64,000 bases of DNA, from contig JAODUO010000191.1 of assembly GCA_025642075.2 (NCBI GenBank), positions 77,501-141,500 on the forward strand, written 5' to 3'. The translations under genes were made by a program, and so were the position numbers. Under the pieces are notes generated by a model. It did no database searches. It had not been told where the DNA came from and worked only from the letters and a program-made list of their open reading frames with translations. Origin of the DNA: Ridgeia piscesae (Eukaryota; Annelida; Polychaeta; Sabellida; Siboglinidae). Positions 1 to 12,508 of this stretch are shown piece by piece; position 1 is the first letter of the stretch, and each line of letters begins with the position of its first letter.

Positions 1-411
1 AGAGTACATTTTAATAAATTTACAAGTATACTTTCAGAATGTAATGTTGTTTTAATAAATCTGCAAGTTGTGTAAAGAACAGATGGTTGAAGGTGACATT
101 TTGAACTTTATTTTGCTAGCAAAGATATAATTTTTTTTCATATGCCAAATGTCATAGTATGGTTTTGAGAAAATAGCCCTCAATTATTGAAGAATGTGAT
201 CAATTACTTGATATTAGTATAAATTTCCCGTAAAAGTAATTTTGACATACCTTATTGTTAAAAAGTGAACGTGATTGAGAGTAAATATACAAAGTGATCA
301 CATCATGGAAGAGATAATTGTTGAATATTTCTATCTTAAAAAGCATCTCGGCCAGATTGTGTGGCCTTAATTTGATGCAGTATTCAACCTGTAGTGGCCT
401 TTCATGTCCAG

Positions 412-453
412 GTGACCGAGGTGGAGGACACTGAGCCACAACAAGAACCAGTG
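412..453 (+). CDS. Candidate small upstream exon of the multi-IQ gene
   Basis: Fourteen codons (VTEVEDTEPQQEPV) lie between a good acceptor (tttcatgtccag) and a GTAGGT donor, phase 0 at both ends. The size, acidic/Gln content and GTAGGT donor resemble the small exons of the PCP4-like gene downstream (25878-25907, 27786-27842). No transcript evidence is available, so this is an inference. Confidence 0.45.
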
Positions 454-1258
454 GTAGGTCTAGGTTAAGGAGGTCAAGGCCTTTTAAGTTAAGGAGGTCA
501 AGGGGATCTATATTAAGGTCAAGGGCAAACGCTTATCTATTATCAAATGTGTGATACTGCCAGAAGCTGAACACGTCTTGGTGTCAAACAGTGAATACTT
601 TCTTCACAACAATACACACAGTTGCACCTACCACGAGGGTAGACAGATTTTTATATTTCTTGCATTGTCAAATGGACAATGATGGCAGACTTAAATAGAA
701 CATGTTAGTAAAACAACAGGCAAATGAGAACTATTACTAGATTACTGATGACTATTGCAGTGATCTGCTTGTAATCTTTTGACATGTCGGTTGTTTTAAG
801 TGATTTAATTTGTTAGGTAAAATTATCTCTTAAAGTAGTATGATCTTTTGAGTGACAGTGATCATGGCATGTGGTCCGGTGTGATGTTTTTAAAGTGAAT
901 TATGTAATCTTTTTAAGTGATCAGGCGTGATCTTTAAAGTGATTTTAGGTCAGTGACCTGCCTAGTATTTGCTGCGTAAGTGGTAGATCTGAAATATGGT
1001 GTAGCTTACAAAGGAAAAGGTGTGTTGGTACTTAAAAGTAATGTTGCAAAGCTCTGCGCATTATTCCTGAGACAAATGACATCAGCTTGTGTGAGGTGTC
1101 TACAGCTGTGATTGTGACATGTGACAGGAGGAGTTGGGAGAGGGGTCTGCTGATGTCACCCCCCATGAACCCGGGGATGGAGGAGAAGTGGTATGTCTAG
1201 GATAAGAGGGAAATGGGGTAACAATTTTATGATATTAATTAACTATTTCATTGTTATG

Positions 1259-1311
<53 letters not shown>

Positions 1312-3109
1312 TGAGGGTGGGAGAGAGGGGAGAGGGAGGGGGGAGGAAGGGAGCAGAGATTATAAAGTATAGGAAATATAGGCATCTGTTTTGCTAATAG
1401 AAATCTTTGAGTGTTATGAAGGCATCACTGTCACAAGTAGCAAAACATATCGCTGTTTAATTTGAGAAACTGATGTAACCTTGCCGTTTCTGCAATGTGA
1501 CTATGTTGCTATAAACCAATATTGTAGTTATCTAGCAGTATCAATGACAAACATACGTATTATATGGGTTTATCATGCATTAGGTCAAACATGTGAACTG
1601 TTGCCAGATCGTACGAGATTATGCACGTGACCATCAACTCATGTTGTTTCACTCACTACATTCCACATTCAGTTTCACTTTCTTTTCTGTTCTTCATTAC
1701 ATTCGTGGGGGTGGCTTTCCTGATGACTCCAATACTATTCACAGCCTCCTCCTTTCTGAATTCAAAGTTTTGATTTTATTTAATCCATTGCAAATCTGAC
1801 AGTCACAGTCTACTTTTACTTTTGTTATTTTACTATCACTGTTTTAACATCATTTGCATTCACTTCATCTAATTCCGGAAGTAAATTTTCACTCGTTCTT
1901 GTTCCACTTACATTGGTGCTTTGTTGCAGGCATAGAGCATGGCTTCTGCTTTCACTTCTCAAAGGACTTTCACTTTCTGTTCTGTGGCACAATGACAGAC
2001 ATACGGATAAGACTGACGATTACAGAAAAATGCTGATGACATATGTGGCTTCAGGAATAACTTGCATCGATTCAGAACCAGTGAATTCTTAGAACTCAAG
2101 ACATTTATGGGGAATATATCTCAGAGACACTGACAGTAGATGAACCTACACTCAGAGCAATACTGGTGCTTTTGTAAATAGTTCCACAGTTTCAAAAGTC
2201 GTCTTGTGCTGGTTCAAACCACCACCCTGTCTCGTCCAGTGTGGTGGGGACTTGACACTTTGAGCAATCACAAACGGCTCACAACACGACAACAGTGGTC
2301 ACCAGACCCAAGTTAAGTGACAATGTTGTGACTGTTGCTAGGTTACATCTTACAGATGATGGTAACACAATTCACAGTGTCATACATAGTATTACAGGTG
2401 AACTTATTTCACAGCTGTTAAACAGTAACATGTGATGGACATCTGGTTATTTGCATAAGCGCTCCGCCTATGCTAGTAACTCAGGACAGAAAGACATTGT
2501 AGTGCACAGTGTAGAGCTGTGTGTGGTCAGCTTGAAGTGGACATATGTACAGTACATAAGAGACTGTCTCTCTGACCCTTGCGTTGAGGGAGACTGTTTG
2601 TATGGTGAAGTGTAGTGAGAGTCTGCAAGCAGCATACATGTACAATCATGGTATAATATTTATGAATGCAAGTCTTGGATAACAGACAGATTGATTGTAG
2701 ATATTGTTCACGAGGCACGGGAACATTCAACTGGTAACTGGTGAAACTGTATGTGAGCTCACAAATCTCTTGTGTTTTGACATGATTTGATTAGCATTGC
2801 GTTCAGTTATGTGTTGTGCTGATTATGTGATTATTTTCTGCATGTATTCAGTTTATTATTCTTTGCAATAGACAGTCAAGTAATTAAACATGGCTGTAGA
2901 TGTTATATAGTTTCACAATCATGGTTCCATGTGCAGTGTGTTGCCACACGTGTGTGATTTATCTTTCTGTTTCTCCCAACTTGTTCATTATGAAACCTAT
3001 AATAAATGTACTTATTCCATTCTGTAAATGGTTTATGTTAATTATCTAGTAGTCACTATTTGCAGGAAATACACACACACATACACACGCATACACACGC
3101 ATACACACG

Positions 3110-3141
<32 letters not shown>

Positions 3142-6100
3142 CACACACGCAGCACACACACACTCAAATACACAAATGAATATACACATGGGCATGCACA
3201 CACGAGTGCACAAATACATGCATGCACATACACACTTACACATACTCGTGGTACACAATGCACACATTCACCCACACAAATACACAAACACAAGTATGCA
3301 TGCGTGCAGACACACATACCTGCATTAATTGTGTAGTAAACCTTGATCCAGTTGTGGGTAAAAACAAATATGTATTTTATGGAGTTTACCATTCTTTGTA
3401 AGGCTGGGATTGAAACCTCGCACGGGAGAGAAACTGTAAAATGTGTACCATGCACAAAACTGAGATTGTTTCAATACATGTACAGTCGAGTGCCACCAAA
3501 GATAAGGTCGAAGCAGAGGAGGAAGAGGTCGACATTGACCTGAATGACCCGGAAGTAGAAAAGGCAGCCAATAAGATACAGGCTGGGTTCAGAGGTTTCC
3601 AAGCAAGAAAGCAGTTAAAAGCTGAAACGGTATGTGCTAGTCTAAGATAACAATTGCTTTCAATGTTGTGGCTACAACTGACCTGGAGCATGCACAGCTT
3701 TACAACTAATGTGTCGGTCGTGTTGAGCCGCTCTAGACTATGAAGACCTGCTCTAGAGCAAGTACAACTAGACCATGTAGAGCTGCTCTAGAGCAAGTAC
3801 AACTAGACCATGTAGAGCTGCTCTAGACCAAGTACAACTAGACCATGTAGAGCTGCTCTAGAGCAAATACAACTAGACCATGTAGAGCTGCTCTAGACCA
3901 AGTACAACTAGACCATGTAGAGCTGCTCTAGAGCAAGTACAACTAGACCATGTAGAGCTGCTCTAGAGCAAGTACAACTAGACCATGTAGAGCTGCTCTA
4001 GACCAATACAACTAGACCATGTAGAGCTGCTCTAGACCAAGTACAACTAGACCATGTAGTGCTGCTCTAGACCAATACAACTAGACCATGTAGAGCTGCT
4101 CTAGACCAAGTACAACTAGACCATGTAGACCTGCTCTAGAGCAAGTACAACTAGACCATGTAGAGCTGCTCTAGACCAAGTACAACTAGACCATGTAGTG
4201 CTGCTCTAGACCAAGTACAACTAGGCCATGTAGTGCTGCTCTAGACCAAGTACAACTAGACCATGTAGAGCTGCTCTAGACCAAGTACAACTAGACCATG
4301 TAGAGCTGCTCTAGAGCAAGTACAACTAGACCATGTAGAGCTGCTCTAGACCAAGTACAACTAGACCATGTAGAGCTGCTCTAGAGCAAATACAACTAGG
4401 CCATGTAGTGCTGCTCTAGACCAAGTACAACTGGGCCATGTAGAGCTGCTCTAGAGCAAGTACAACTAGCATGTAGAGCTGCTCTAGACCAAGTACAACT
4501 ACCAGGTAGAGTATGAGAACTGCTCTAGAGCAGTACAACTAACATGTAGAGCTGCTCTAAAACTTGTACAACTAGACCATGTAGAGCTGATCTAGAGCAA
4601 GTACAACTAGACTATGTAGAGCTTGTACAACTAGACAATGTAGAGCTGTTTAGACCAAGTACAACTAACTATGTAGAGCTGCTCTAGGTCAAGTAGAACT
4701 AGACTTTGTAGAGCTGATTTAGAGCATGGACAACTAGATTGTAGAGCTGATCTAGAGCAGGTACAACTACATGTACTTAAAAGTACAACTAGCATGAGGC
4801 TGCTCTAGACCACGTACTTACTGACATGTAGAGCTGTACAGTACAACTAGACCATATAGAGCTGCCTAGAGCCAAGTTTAAAATTTAAAGACCATGTGGA
4901 ACTGATCTAGAGAAGTACAACTTGTAGCTTTTAAATAGACCAAGTACAACTAGACCATGTAGTGCTGCTCTAGACCAAGTACAACTAGGCCATGTAGTGC
5001 TGCTCTAGACCAAGTACAACTAGGCCATGTAGAGCTGCTCTAGACCAAGTACAACTAGGCCATGTAGAGCTGCTCTAGACCAAGTACAACTACCAGGTAG
5101 AGTATGTAGAACTGATCTAGAGCTTGTACAACTAAACTATGTATAGCTGATCTAGAACTTGTACAACTAGACCATGTAGAGCTGATCTAGAGCAAGTACA
5201 ACTAAACTATGTAGAGCTTGTACAACTAGACAATGTAGAGCTGATAGAGCAAGTACAACTGAACTTTGTAGAGCTGCTCTAGGCCAAGTAGAACTACACT
5301 TTGTAGAGCTGATTTAGAGCATGGACAACTAGATTGTGTAGAGCTGATCTAGAGCAGGTACAACTTGTACAAGTAGACTATTTGAGCTTATCTAGAACAA
5401 GTACTTACTGTACAAGTAGAGCATGTACATTTGTACAACTAGACCATGTAGAGCTGACATAGAGCATATTCAAGTTGTACAATTAAACCATGTGGAACTG
5501 ATCTAGAGAATGTACAACTTGTAGCATTTATACAATTTGTTTTCAGCCGTTGTTGTCTATAACAGCAACATAATGTATAAATCTACATTTAATTGTGCCT
5601 ACAATGTATCCCAACAGTGCCATCATTCATGTGGTAGAAATACTCACTGCTTACCAAAGTAAATGTAATTGAGAGTTCAGTTTTGCACTACGTTCAGTGG
5701 TGCATGTAACTTGCTGTGCCCTAGCCTAGCTGCATTTTGAGTTTTTTGACAGAAGTAAACCTACAATGTGCTTTTTTATGAAGAAGTTCACTTTTATGAT
5801 GTCTCTTTCTCGTGTCATCTTTGTAATGTCCCTCAGATGACTGAAAACATCTATAATTATAACATATATAAAACGTAAAATAACATACAACGGGTTTGCT
5901 GCCCAAAATAGAAATAATATTTCCATCATAGCACGACAGTGGCACTAGAATACATTTACAAATAAATGTTTGTCACACATATTACTATGATATAAACTAC
6001 TGGCCAACAAATTGTCCAGCAGATTTGTTGTAAAAACATTCTAACATTTCCAAGTGTTCGGAAACTAAGTCATGATATCAAAGGGTAAATTGCCCCTGTA

Positions 6101-9100
6101 TTTTCTTATGTATTACAAACAGCAGTAAAATTTAGACTTGTTCATTTAACAAAATATAACATGTTTACAAACTGATTCTATCTGATATTATGAGTTTCAT
6201 TCTAGTTTTCTCTTACATGTTCCAAAGACCTACTATTATTGTAATATCCTACATACAACTGTATAGTTGTAGTGTGTTTATAATAAGTTGTTATATACAT
6301 AGCCATTAACGTAGGGCTACTGCATTTCAGAAATCTGCATTCTTTACATATAAGAATTGAATTGCTTAAAATGCGAATTGTCATAATGTGGGCTTTCATT
6401 ATCAATTCTCACCAACACACTGCCAGATCTCCATTGGGAAGCAGTGGACTTCAACTCTGACAAATGGATACATTAAATTACAACTGCCTTGATATGATTA
6501 CAATACTATAGCTAAGTATATCTATCATTGATAGTCACTTCTACTTTTCAGGTGCATTTGACTGTGATTTCAGTATCTGTGCTTTTCTGCTCAGATGGAA
6601 ATGTTGCTGCAAATGAGAAAATGTAATAATAAATATTGCAGACAAAACAGGAAGAATCAACAAATGCAGAAGAAGTCGTTGATATTGACCTTAATGACCC
6701 AGAAGTGGAAAAGGCCGCCACTAAAATACAGGCAGGGTTCAAAGGTTACATGAAGCGGAAGGAGTTAAAGGTAACCTCTGCATGAACCTCGAGCCTAGGG
6801 TGATGGTCATGTAGCATATGACAACTGTTTTTTCATGCTTACTTATCCATAGCTTCTGTTTCATGTCTTATTTACCTTCTGGATGAACAGCTGTGACAGT
6901 TCAGAAACTAGCTGCAACTTCACACCTTTTTGCTTGTTCTTTGATTTATTTCACCTTGTCTTATGTCGTGCATGTGGCTTGTAGATGACCTTTCCAGCTA
7001 CTCTTGTAGGAAGCAACCACTGACCCTGTATCAACATTTTCACCCCTGCTTTGGGGTTACCTGAACTACCATGGACTTGAACTTTGTCGCAAATGTAGAA
7101 TCAGCCTGGATGCATGAATTACGTTTGGCAAATTCTGGTCGAGTTATTTTTAAGCTTCGCAAGATATCTGAAACTTTGTACATTTTGAACAAGTGTAATT
7201 TACAACCATGGTTTTGTTTTGTTGACAACTTAAATTTACTTCTATTGTCTTAGTCATTTTTATTTGTAAGTTTATCTACTTATTCGTATAGTAGCCATCT
7301 GTAAAGAGAACTTATTAGAAGCATTTTGGTGGTAATTTTATTATGTTAAGTGCACTGCCACATCTTGAATGTGTGAATACCCAACAATTTTGTCCCAGCC
7401 ATTTTAATTCAACCGGGTGATTGATTCTGTTTGTGATTATGTTAAGAGGTGCTTAGTCACTGTACTGTACCTCTATATAGGCACTGCATGTCTAGATTTT
7501 GGACATTGCAAACCATCAAGACTAGTTAAGAATGCAGGTAGACATCACTGCCATTGCCTATACTGCCTGTGTATCTGTACGAATTAATTCCTTCTTTTAC
7601 AGTAGTACTGAAAATATCATACAAAGGGTTTCAGGGAAAATCACAATTTATAAAGTTTTGATAAAAACTCACTACTGAGTTTCATCCTTAGAGAATAAAT
7701 GAAAATGTGTACACAATGTTGGAATATCCGATAACTAGATTCAAAATTGTATTTGTATAGCACATTCTTTAATGTTGCTATTAACCGATTTTGCCCTGAA
7801 ATCCATGTGTATGCGTCGTATGGTTTAACTTGTAGGTTACGCATAGTGCTGCATTTACCATAATGCTCAGTGTGTCATATTTACCATATAGACTTGCAGT
7901 GCTAGCCTTATACTCACAGTGCCAGTTTTACCATATACTCAGTGGCATTTGTCTGCATGTGCATGGCGTTTTTCACAACAATGCATGTTTTTATTTAGGC
8001 CTCATTTGCCATAAATTATTCAGGCATGGGTGATGTCAGTGTTTATTAATTATTTCAGTATGTCAGGCAGTGATTCTCCGAATTCTCATGTGCTTGATTA
8101 ACGAAGTGCATTGGTCTATAGTGCAGGAGATATTACTAATAACTGTGGTACATTTGCATTTACCATCAGCAGCATCCGATATATTGGCAGTTGAAGGTTA
8201 TCAAGAATGTTTTATTTCAGCATTGAATCATTTATAAGGAGACATCACTGCCACGTTGTAGTAAATAATCATCTGTCAAACAAATATTATGTAGCTGATG
8301 ACTGACGACACATCTCCTGATCAATATGTTTAGCAAGTCACACTCTACAGCTATGTATGAACACATTAATAATAATAATATCTCCCACCATCTCACTCTT
8401 GCTCTCTGTCTGTCTGAAAGTTAGAGTAATTTTGCTATGCCTAGACGTTGTTGTAATAACATCAACGTTTATAAAGAGAGTCGTAAGCAGAGTAACTAAA
8501 TTGTGAAGTCCCTATAACTAGGTACCATTTCAATACGATAAAGAGCTCGACTCGTAAGGAAAATCCACCATTACACTGAATCCATTGCTAGATTTAAGAA
8601 GCTTCCAAAATGTAAAAAGTCACTGGCAGTTAACCGAGGACATTATGTCTGTGATACGCCGGTGGTGTCACGTTGTCGCATCCCGTTGGTGACTATACCA
8701 TCAGGGTTAAGGAGTGAAATCAGTCTGAAAGAGCAAAATCCAGTTTATGAGCTATTAAAAGACTGTTAATGAAACTGTCTCCATGACACAAGAATTTCTT
8801 CTATTTCTTTATTCTATGTGTTTATTTTCCGACAGCACGAAAAGGAAGGAAGACAGGAGGCAACTGGGGAAGAGGGCCAGGGAGACGCAGAGGGGAAGGA
8901 TGCATCAGAGGCTAAGGAGGAGAAAGCGGACGAGATCGACATTGATCTCACCGACCCGGATGTCGAAGCAGCGGCGGTGAAAATACAAACGAGTTTCAAG
9001 AGTTTCAAGGCACGAAAAGAATCGCACGCCGCAGCCGACAGTGCAGAGGGGGCGACAGAAGAGGGAGGCACGAAAGAGGAGGAGGCGAAAGAGGGAGAAG

Positions 9101-9573
9101 CAGGGGCAAAGGCGGAGGAAGAAATTGACATTGACCTCACTGACCCTGACGTCGAGGCGGCCGCCGTAAAGATCCAGGCCAGCTACAAGGGTTTCAAGAG
9201 CAGGAAGGAGTCGAAGATCGCAGCGGAGGGGGAAACAGCAGGTGATGCGGAGACTGAGAAAGAGGGTGATGCCAAGGAAGACGCGGAGGCGGTAAAGAAA
9301 CCAGAGGAGGAAGAGATAGACATCGACCTGACTGACCCAGAGGTGGAGAAGGCGGCAGAGAAGATCCAGGCAAGTTATAAGGGCTTCAAAGTTCGCAAGA
9401 GTATGGCGGAAAAGGCAGGTGACAACACGGAACAAGCAGAGGGCGAGACGGAGGTCAAGGCTGAGACAGAGGGTGAAGTCAAGGGTGAGGACAAGGGTGA
9501 AACAGAGGAGGTCAAGGGTGAGACGGAAGGGGCAGAAATGAAGGACGCAGCAGAGGACCCAGCGAGGGAATAA
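412..9573 (+). CDS. Multi-IQ PEP-19/igloo-like calmodulin-binding protein, 5' end probably outside the window
   Basis: Proposed coding exons are 412-453 (tentative), 3486-3629, 6642-6770 and 8836-9573 (stop TAA). All have AG acceptors and GT donors (GTAGGT, GTATGT, GTAACC) and all junctions are phase 0. The product carries at least five copies of one module: an acidic stretch (E-rich, then DIDLxDPxVE), then KAAxKIQxxF(R/K)xFxxRK. This is the acidic-plus-IQ arrangement of PEP-19/PCP4, neurogranin and Drosophila igloo, which bind calmodulin at low calcium. Exon 3486 has one module, exon 6642 one, and the last exon three, separated by Glu/Ala/Lys-rich linkers. No signal peptide or membrane segment is visible; the protein is probably cytosolic. 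The start codon was not found; the first exon may lie left of position 1. It is paralogous to the smaller gene at 25878-28690. Family is confident; exact ends are less so. Confidence 0.85.
1257..1330. repeat. (GA)n microsatellite
   Basis: About 50 bases of near-perfect GA dinucleotide with one interruption, followed by a purine-rich GGGAGA stretch. Confidence 0.95.
1600..2240. repeat. Dispersed repeat, copy A
   Basis: Shares ordered blocks with 35265-35870: a CATTCAGTTTCAC-like segment, TTTTGTTATTTT, TTGTTCCACTKACATT, CTTTGTTGCAG, TAGAGCATG, TTTCACTTTCTGTTC, and further on GTRCTGGTTCAAA. Divergence and indels are large, so this looks like an old interspersed element of unknown class. Confidence 0.5.
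3069..3260. repeat. (CA)n-rich microsatellite
   Basis: CACA runs interrupted by CGCA, CATA and CATG. It produces spurious Thr/His and Cys/Val ORFs on both strands. Confidence 0.9.
3486..3629 (+). CDS. IQ-module exon 1 of the multi-IQ gene
   Basis: Forty-eight codons, phase 0 to 0, acceptor tacatgtacag, donor GTATGT. It encodes one complete module: EAEEEEVDIDLNDPEVEKAA followed by the IQ core KIQAGFRGFQARK. Confidence 0.85.
3725..5535. repeat. 1.8-kb minisatellite, 35-bp unit with palindromic core
   Basis: About fifty tandem copies of a 35-bp unit. It reads roughly CATGTAGAGCTGCTCTAGAC followed by CAAGTACAACTAGAC. Copies at 3760-4450 and 4925-5090 are nearly identical, while 4500-4920 and 5095-5535 are more diverged. 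The centre TAGAGCTGCTCTA is a near-perfect inverted repeat. It lies in the intron between the first two IQ-module exons. Confidence 0.95.
5536..6641 (+). other. Intronic AT-rich sequence of the multi-IQ gene
   Basis: No gene, RNA or clear repeat was recognised between the minisatellite and the second IQ exon. Confidence 0.5.
6642..6770 (+). CDS. IQ-module exon 2 of the multi-IQ gene
   Basis: Forty-three codons, phase 0 to 0, acceptor aaatattgcag, donor GTAACC. It encodes one module (DIDLNDPEVEKAATKIQAGF, then KGYMKRKELK). An alternative acceptor nine bases later (acaaaacag) would drop three codons and keep the frame. Confidence 0.85.
6771..8835 (+). other. Intron of the multi-IQ gene
   Basis: About 2 kb of AT-rich sequence between the second and terminal IQ exons. 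No convincing extra exon was seen. A further phase-0 IQ exon would be easy to spot by DIDLxDP, and none was found. Confidence 0.5.
8836..9573 (+). CDS. Terminal exon of the multi-IQ gene with three IQ modules
   Basis: 245 codons plus TAA, acceptor tttattttccgacag. Three modules with DIDLTDPDVEAAA or DIDLTDPEVEKAA acidic parts and IQ cores KIQTSFKSFKARK, KIQASYKGFKSRK and KIQASYKGFKVRK, separated by 30-45-residue linkers. The tail of about 55 residues is highly charged, with repeated GE(T/V)xxE(V)KGE segments. The exon is markedly more GC-rich than its flanks, as expected for coding sequence. Confidence 0.9.
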   Translation, partial: HEKEGRQEATGEEGQGDAEGKDASEAKEEKADEIDIDLTDPDVEAAAVKIQTSFKSFKARKESHAAADSAEGATEEGGTKEEEAKEGEAGAKAEEEIDIDLTDPDVEAAAVKIQASYKGFKSRKESKIAAEGETAGDAETEKEGDAKEDAEAVKKPEEEEIDIDLTDPEVEKAAEKIQASYKGFKVRKSMAEKAGDNTEQAEGETEVKAETEGEVKGEDKGETEEVKGETEGAEMKDAAEDPARE

Positions 9574-12393
9574 CCGGTTATTTAAGTACCTAGTAGGACG
9601 GGTGTTAATGATAATGGTCACGTGTATAATACCAACAGAAACCATTATTCAAAATACGTTATGTTCATTTACCTGCTAAAAGTAATTTCAGGGGAGTATT
9701 CTAGGAACGTTATTCAACCAAATTTGGCATGTACCTCTATACAAGTTATTATGTTAACGTGTATCGATTCCGTTTACGTGAACATAGAAGTTGACATTAT
9801 TTTGATACTATATGTAACCACGGAGCAGATGTACTCTGTTGAGATTCCGAAGTGCAAGTTTAACGAGTCTAGCCTGAAATGGTAGAGTAACTCTTGCGAC
9901 AAAACGCATTTGGGATGTCACATGGATGAATACGTCAAGGTGACATCTAGGCAGAGTTGAAATTAGGCAGGTTGTATATTTGGATGTCTTTGAATTGTTG
10001 GGCACGTGTTATAAACACAGTGTTTGTTTCTCAAAGGCAATGGACATGAATAGAAATATTGTAAATATAACGTTACATTTTCTAGAATCATGCTAGTAAT
10101 ACGAGGTGTAATTCTAAGCAAATCACACGAATCGTCACCTCGTTTTGCCTCAACGTTGACGATAAGTATACTTGCGGTACGTGAATTATGAAACAATTTG
10201 TGTATTTATTGTGTGCATCTTTAGTATTATATATATTCATGTTTTATATTATTGGAATTCCGATATGTTCTTATTGTACTTTGATCTGTGACTGACAACG
10301 TCATTTTTTCACTTCTGTGGTTGTCTACAATATTTTCTGCTACGACAGAAAACAACGTTAAGTGTCATTAATACCTTCCTGGACATCAAGCAGTCCTCAG
10401 ACACAACATCACACATTATGAATTGTCAGGCGTTTATTCGCAATATCCTACGTTGGCGGTCAAGACACCGTGTTCTCGCGTAACGACTGTGCTACGGTAT
10501 ATTTTTAACTCGATCAAATCGGTAATTTAATTCAAAAGCTTCGTCGAAACTATAGCAGTGGCTCATATTCAGTTTAGTAAATGGTCATTTGCCTTAACTC
10601 TCGTATGTAACAAGATAACTATATCTGAAAATCTGTGCAATTTCTGACGAAAATATCTTGAATACGTTTTGCCATGTTCTCGTGATGACCTGTTGTAACT
10701 TGTTTAGAGCTCAGCTGAGTGGACGGAACATCAAACAGGCCAGTCATCTATAGTACATACCACTTTTATATTAAAACGTCTGGTAATCATTAGTATCGAT
10801 CGGGAAAAAGGGTATTCTTTTCCCGTTCTAAAGCGGTCACGTCTATGTTATTTCATCTGTGCACGTGTTTGGTGCGTTTCTTGTATGGGTTATCATGGTC
10901 ATGTGCTGGCGTTGTGCCGTGTCATGGCGGCAATTGCGACAATTTCAGACTGCATTGCGAAACATGCTCAAATTAACGCATTCAGTGAAACCATGCTTCT
11001 ATAAAAAAATTCTTGTCTTATATATATACCCTTAGCAAGAAATTAGAGAATGCTATAGATTTGTTGTAGAATTCTATACAAAACTAGAATTTCAAAGGCA
11101 GTCTATATAGCTCCTTCCAAGATAATTCGGTAGAATATCCTATGGAATTCAAGTGTTTCATGTAACATATATATATATATATATATATAGACTTTGCTAA
11201 TTAATTACCACAACAATTAAGTAAGTTTTATCCGTGACGTTCCGGTTTCATAGAATGTGATGTTTGCCTTGATGGCCTCTCAGTGTCGAATATATTCAGC
11301 GCGAATATAAAAACATCTTCCTAGGCAACCATATCTTGTTGTATACAAGTTAAGTCTGGCGGCGTGTCTCGATCAAACAGGTATTTTCCGCATGTACAGT
11401 TTATTAACGTGTGGTGCATGAGAGCGAATGTACACGACGAATCAAATATATGTGACATGCATTCTTCAATAAAAAATGTTTAATAAAAATGCTGCTTGTA
11501 ATTCCTTTTGAAAGTTGTATAATAAACATGACTGCCTTTTACCCATGGAAACGCAGCTGTTATGTATAGAATTATATACATATGAGAATTGTTTTATTTG
11601 TTATATCAAAATAAAAAATATTTATAATTTTACAGATAATTTATTTATATACTTATTTGTCACATTTTATTGTATGCACTCAACGCCAGAACACATTCCT
11701 ATTTAACATGAAATGTATTTGCATGTTGACAATGGCAAATAAAGCTTTATAATGTGGTGGCTAGATCTCGAGCTTAGGAATTTCGACAAAAAGGAACCGA
11801 AAGTGGTATATATTTGTGTACGAGTAGTTTCCGCGCATTTGTAGCTTGGCTGGGTGCTTCTCAGAGGTAGCTAAAGCTGTTGACACTGTTCAATTTAGTG
11901 GCCTCAATTACAATGCATGGCCGGCTCGGAGGGGAGGAGACCGGATGCATGTTGAAGCGTCACTTCCGTTTTCCGAATGCTGATGGTCAGGCCTAAGGAT
12001 TTTGCAGCTTCTGCATGGCAGTTGGTAATTAAGGTCTTGATTCACTAGATATGTATGCAGCTAATTAAGGTAGGCCTACGTACAGTCATCATCATAGAGG
12101 ACACTCCCTTCGCGAAGACTGGTTCTGGCTTTCAGGCACCTCAGATCAAGAACAAGATGTTTATTTATGACCCCAAAAATAAATACATGAATTCAATAAT
12201 CATAAAGTGAAACATAAACAAAACATCATACATCAATAATTTAAAACAGTGAAATGGGGGTCAGTGACTCCTGCTAAGATTGAAAAGTCGCTATCACAAG
12301 AGCCACTAGTCGTAATTATACATTTAGTTAACCTCTCAATATAATAATTTGTACTTCAATAGTAATTTTTTCATCAATACGATTTGTTTTCTC
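9574..12393 (+). other. 3' UTR and intergenic region after the multi-IQ gene
   Basis: AT-rich, no coding signal. AATAAA-type polyadenylation signals occur near 11469 and 11482 and at about 11737 (ggcaaataaagc); any could end the transcript. A short (TA)n run lies at 11166-11189. Confidence 0.4.
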
Positions 12394-12508
12394 TTAAAGG
12401 GAGCCAAAAGGGAAATATTTAGTGCTATGCACGTGAAAGGCTAATACAAAGCAACCATTCTGAACGGTAATCACATTTTTAACGTCAGTGGTTTATTAGT
12501 AAAATAAT
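12394..12508 (+). repeat. TTAA-bounded inverted repeat, left copy
   Basis: Begins TTAAAGGGAGCCAAAAGGGA and shares about 115 bp with the reverse complement of 23308-23422, including TGCTATGCACGTGAAAG, GGTAATCACATTTTTAA and GGTTTATTAGTAAAA. I estimate roughly 80-85% identity by eye. Each copy starts with TTAA at its outer edge, the arrangement expected of TTAA-targeting (piggyBac-type) DNA transposon termini. Confidence 0.75.

Larger units (their letters stand above)
454..3485 (+). other. Intron of the multi-IQ gene (if exon 412 is real): microsatellites and a dispersed repeat
   Basis: No further exon was recognised. It holds an imperfect (GA)n tract at about 1257-1330, a dispersed repeat at about 1600-2240 with a diverged copy near 35270-35870, and a (CA)n-rich tract at about 3069-3260. 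Short ORFs on the CA tract are repeat artefacts. Confidence 0.5.

Noticed and set aside
3725..5535. Possible CRISPR-like array (35-bp repeats)
   Set aside because: Units are directly tandem without unique spacers, in an animal intron; it is a minisatellite.
8905..9645. 246-codon minus-strand ORF
   Set aside because: Antisense of the IQ terminal exon; Leu-rich translation is a by-product of the Glu/Lys-rich sense strand.
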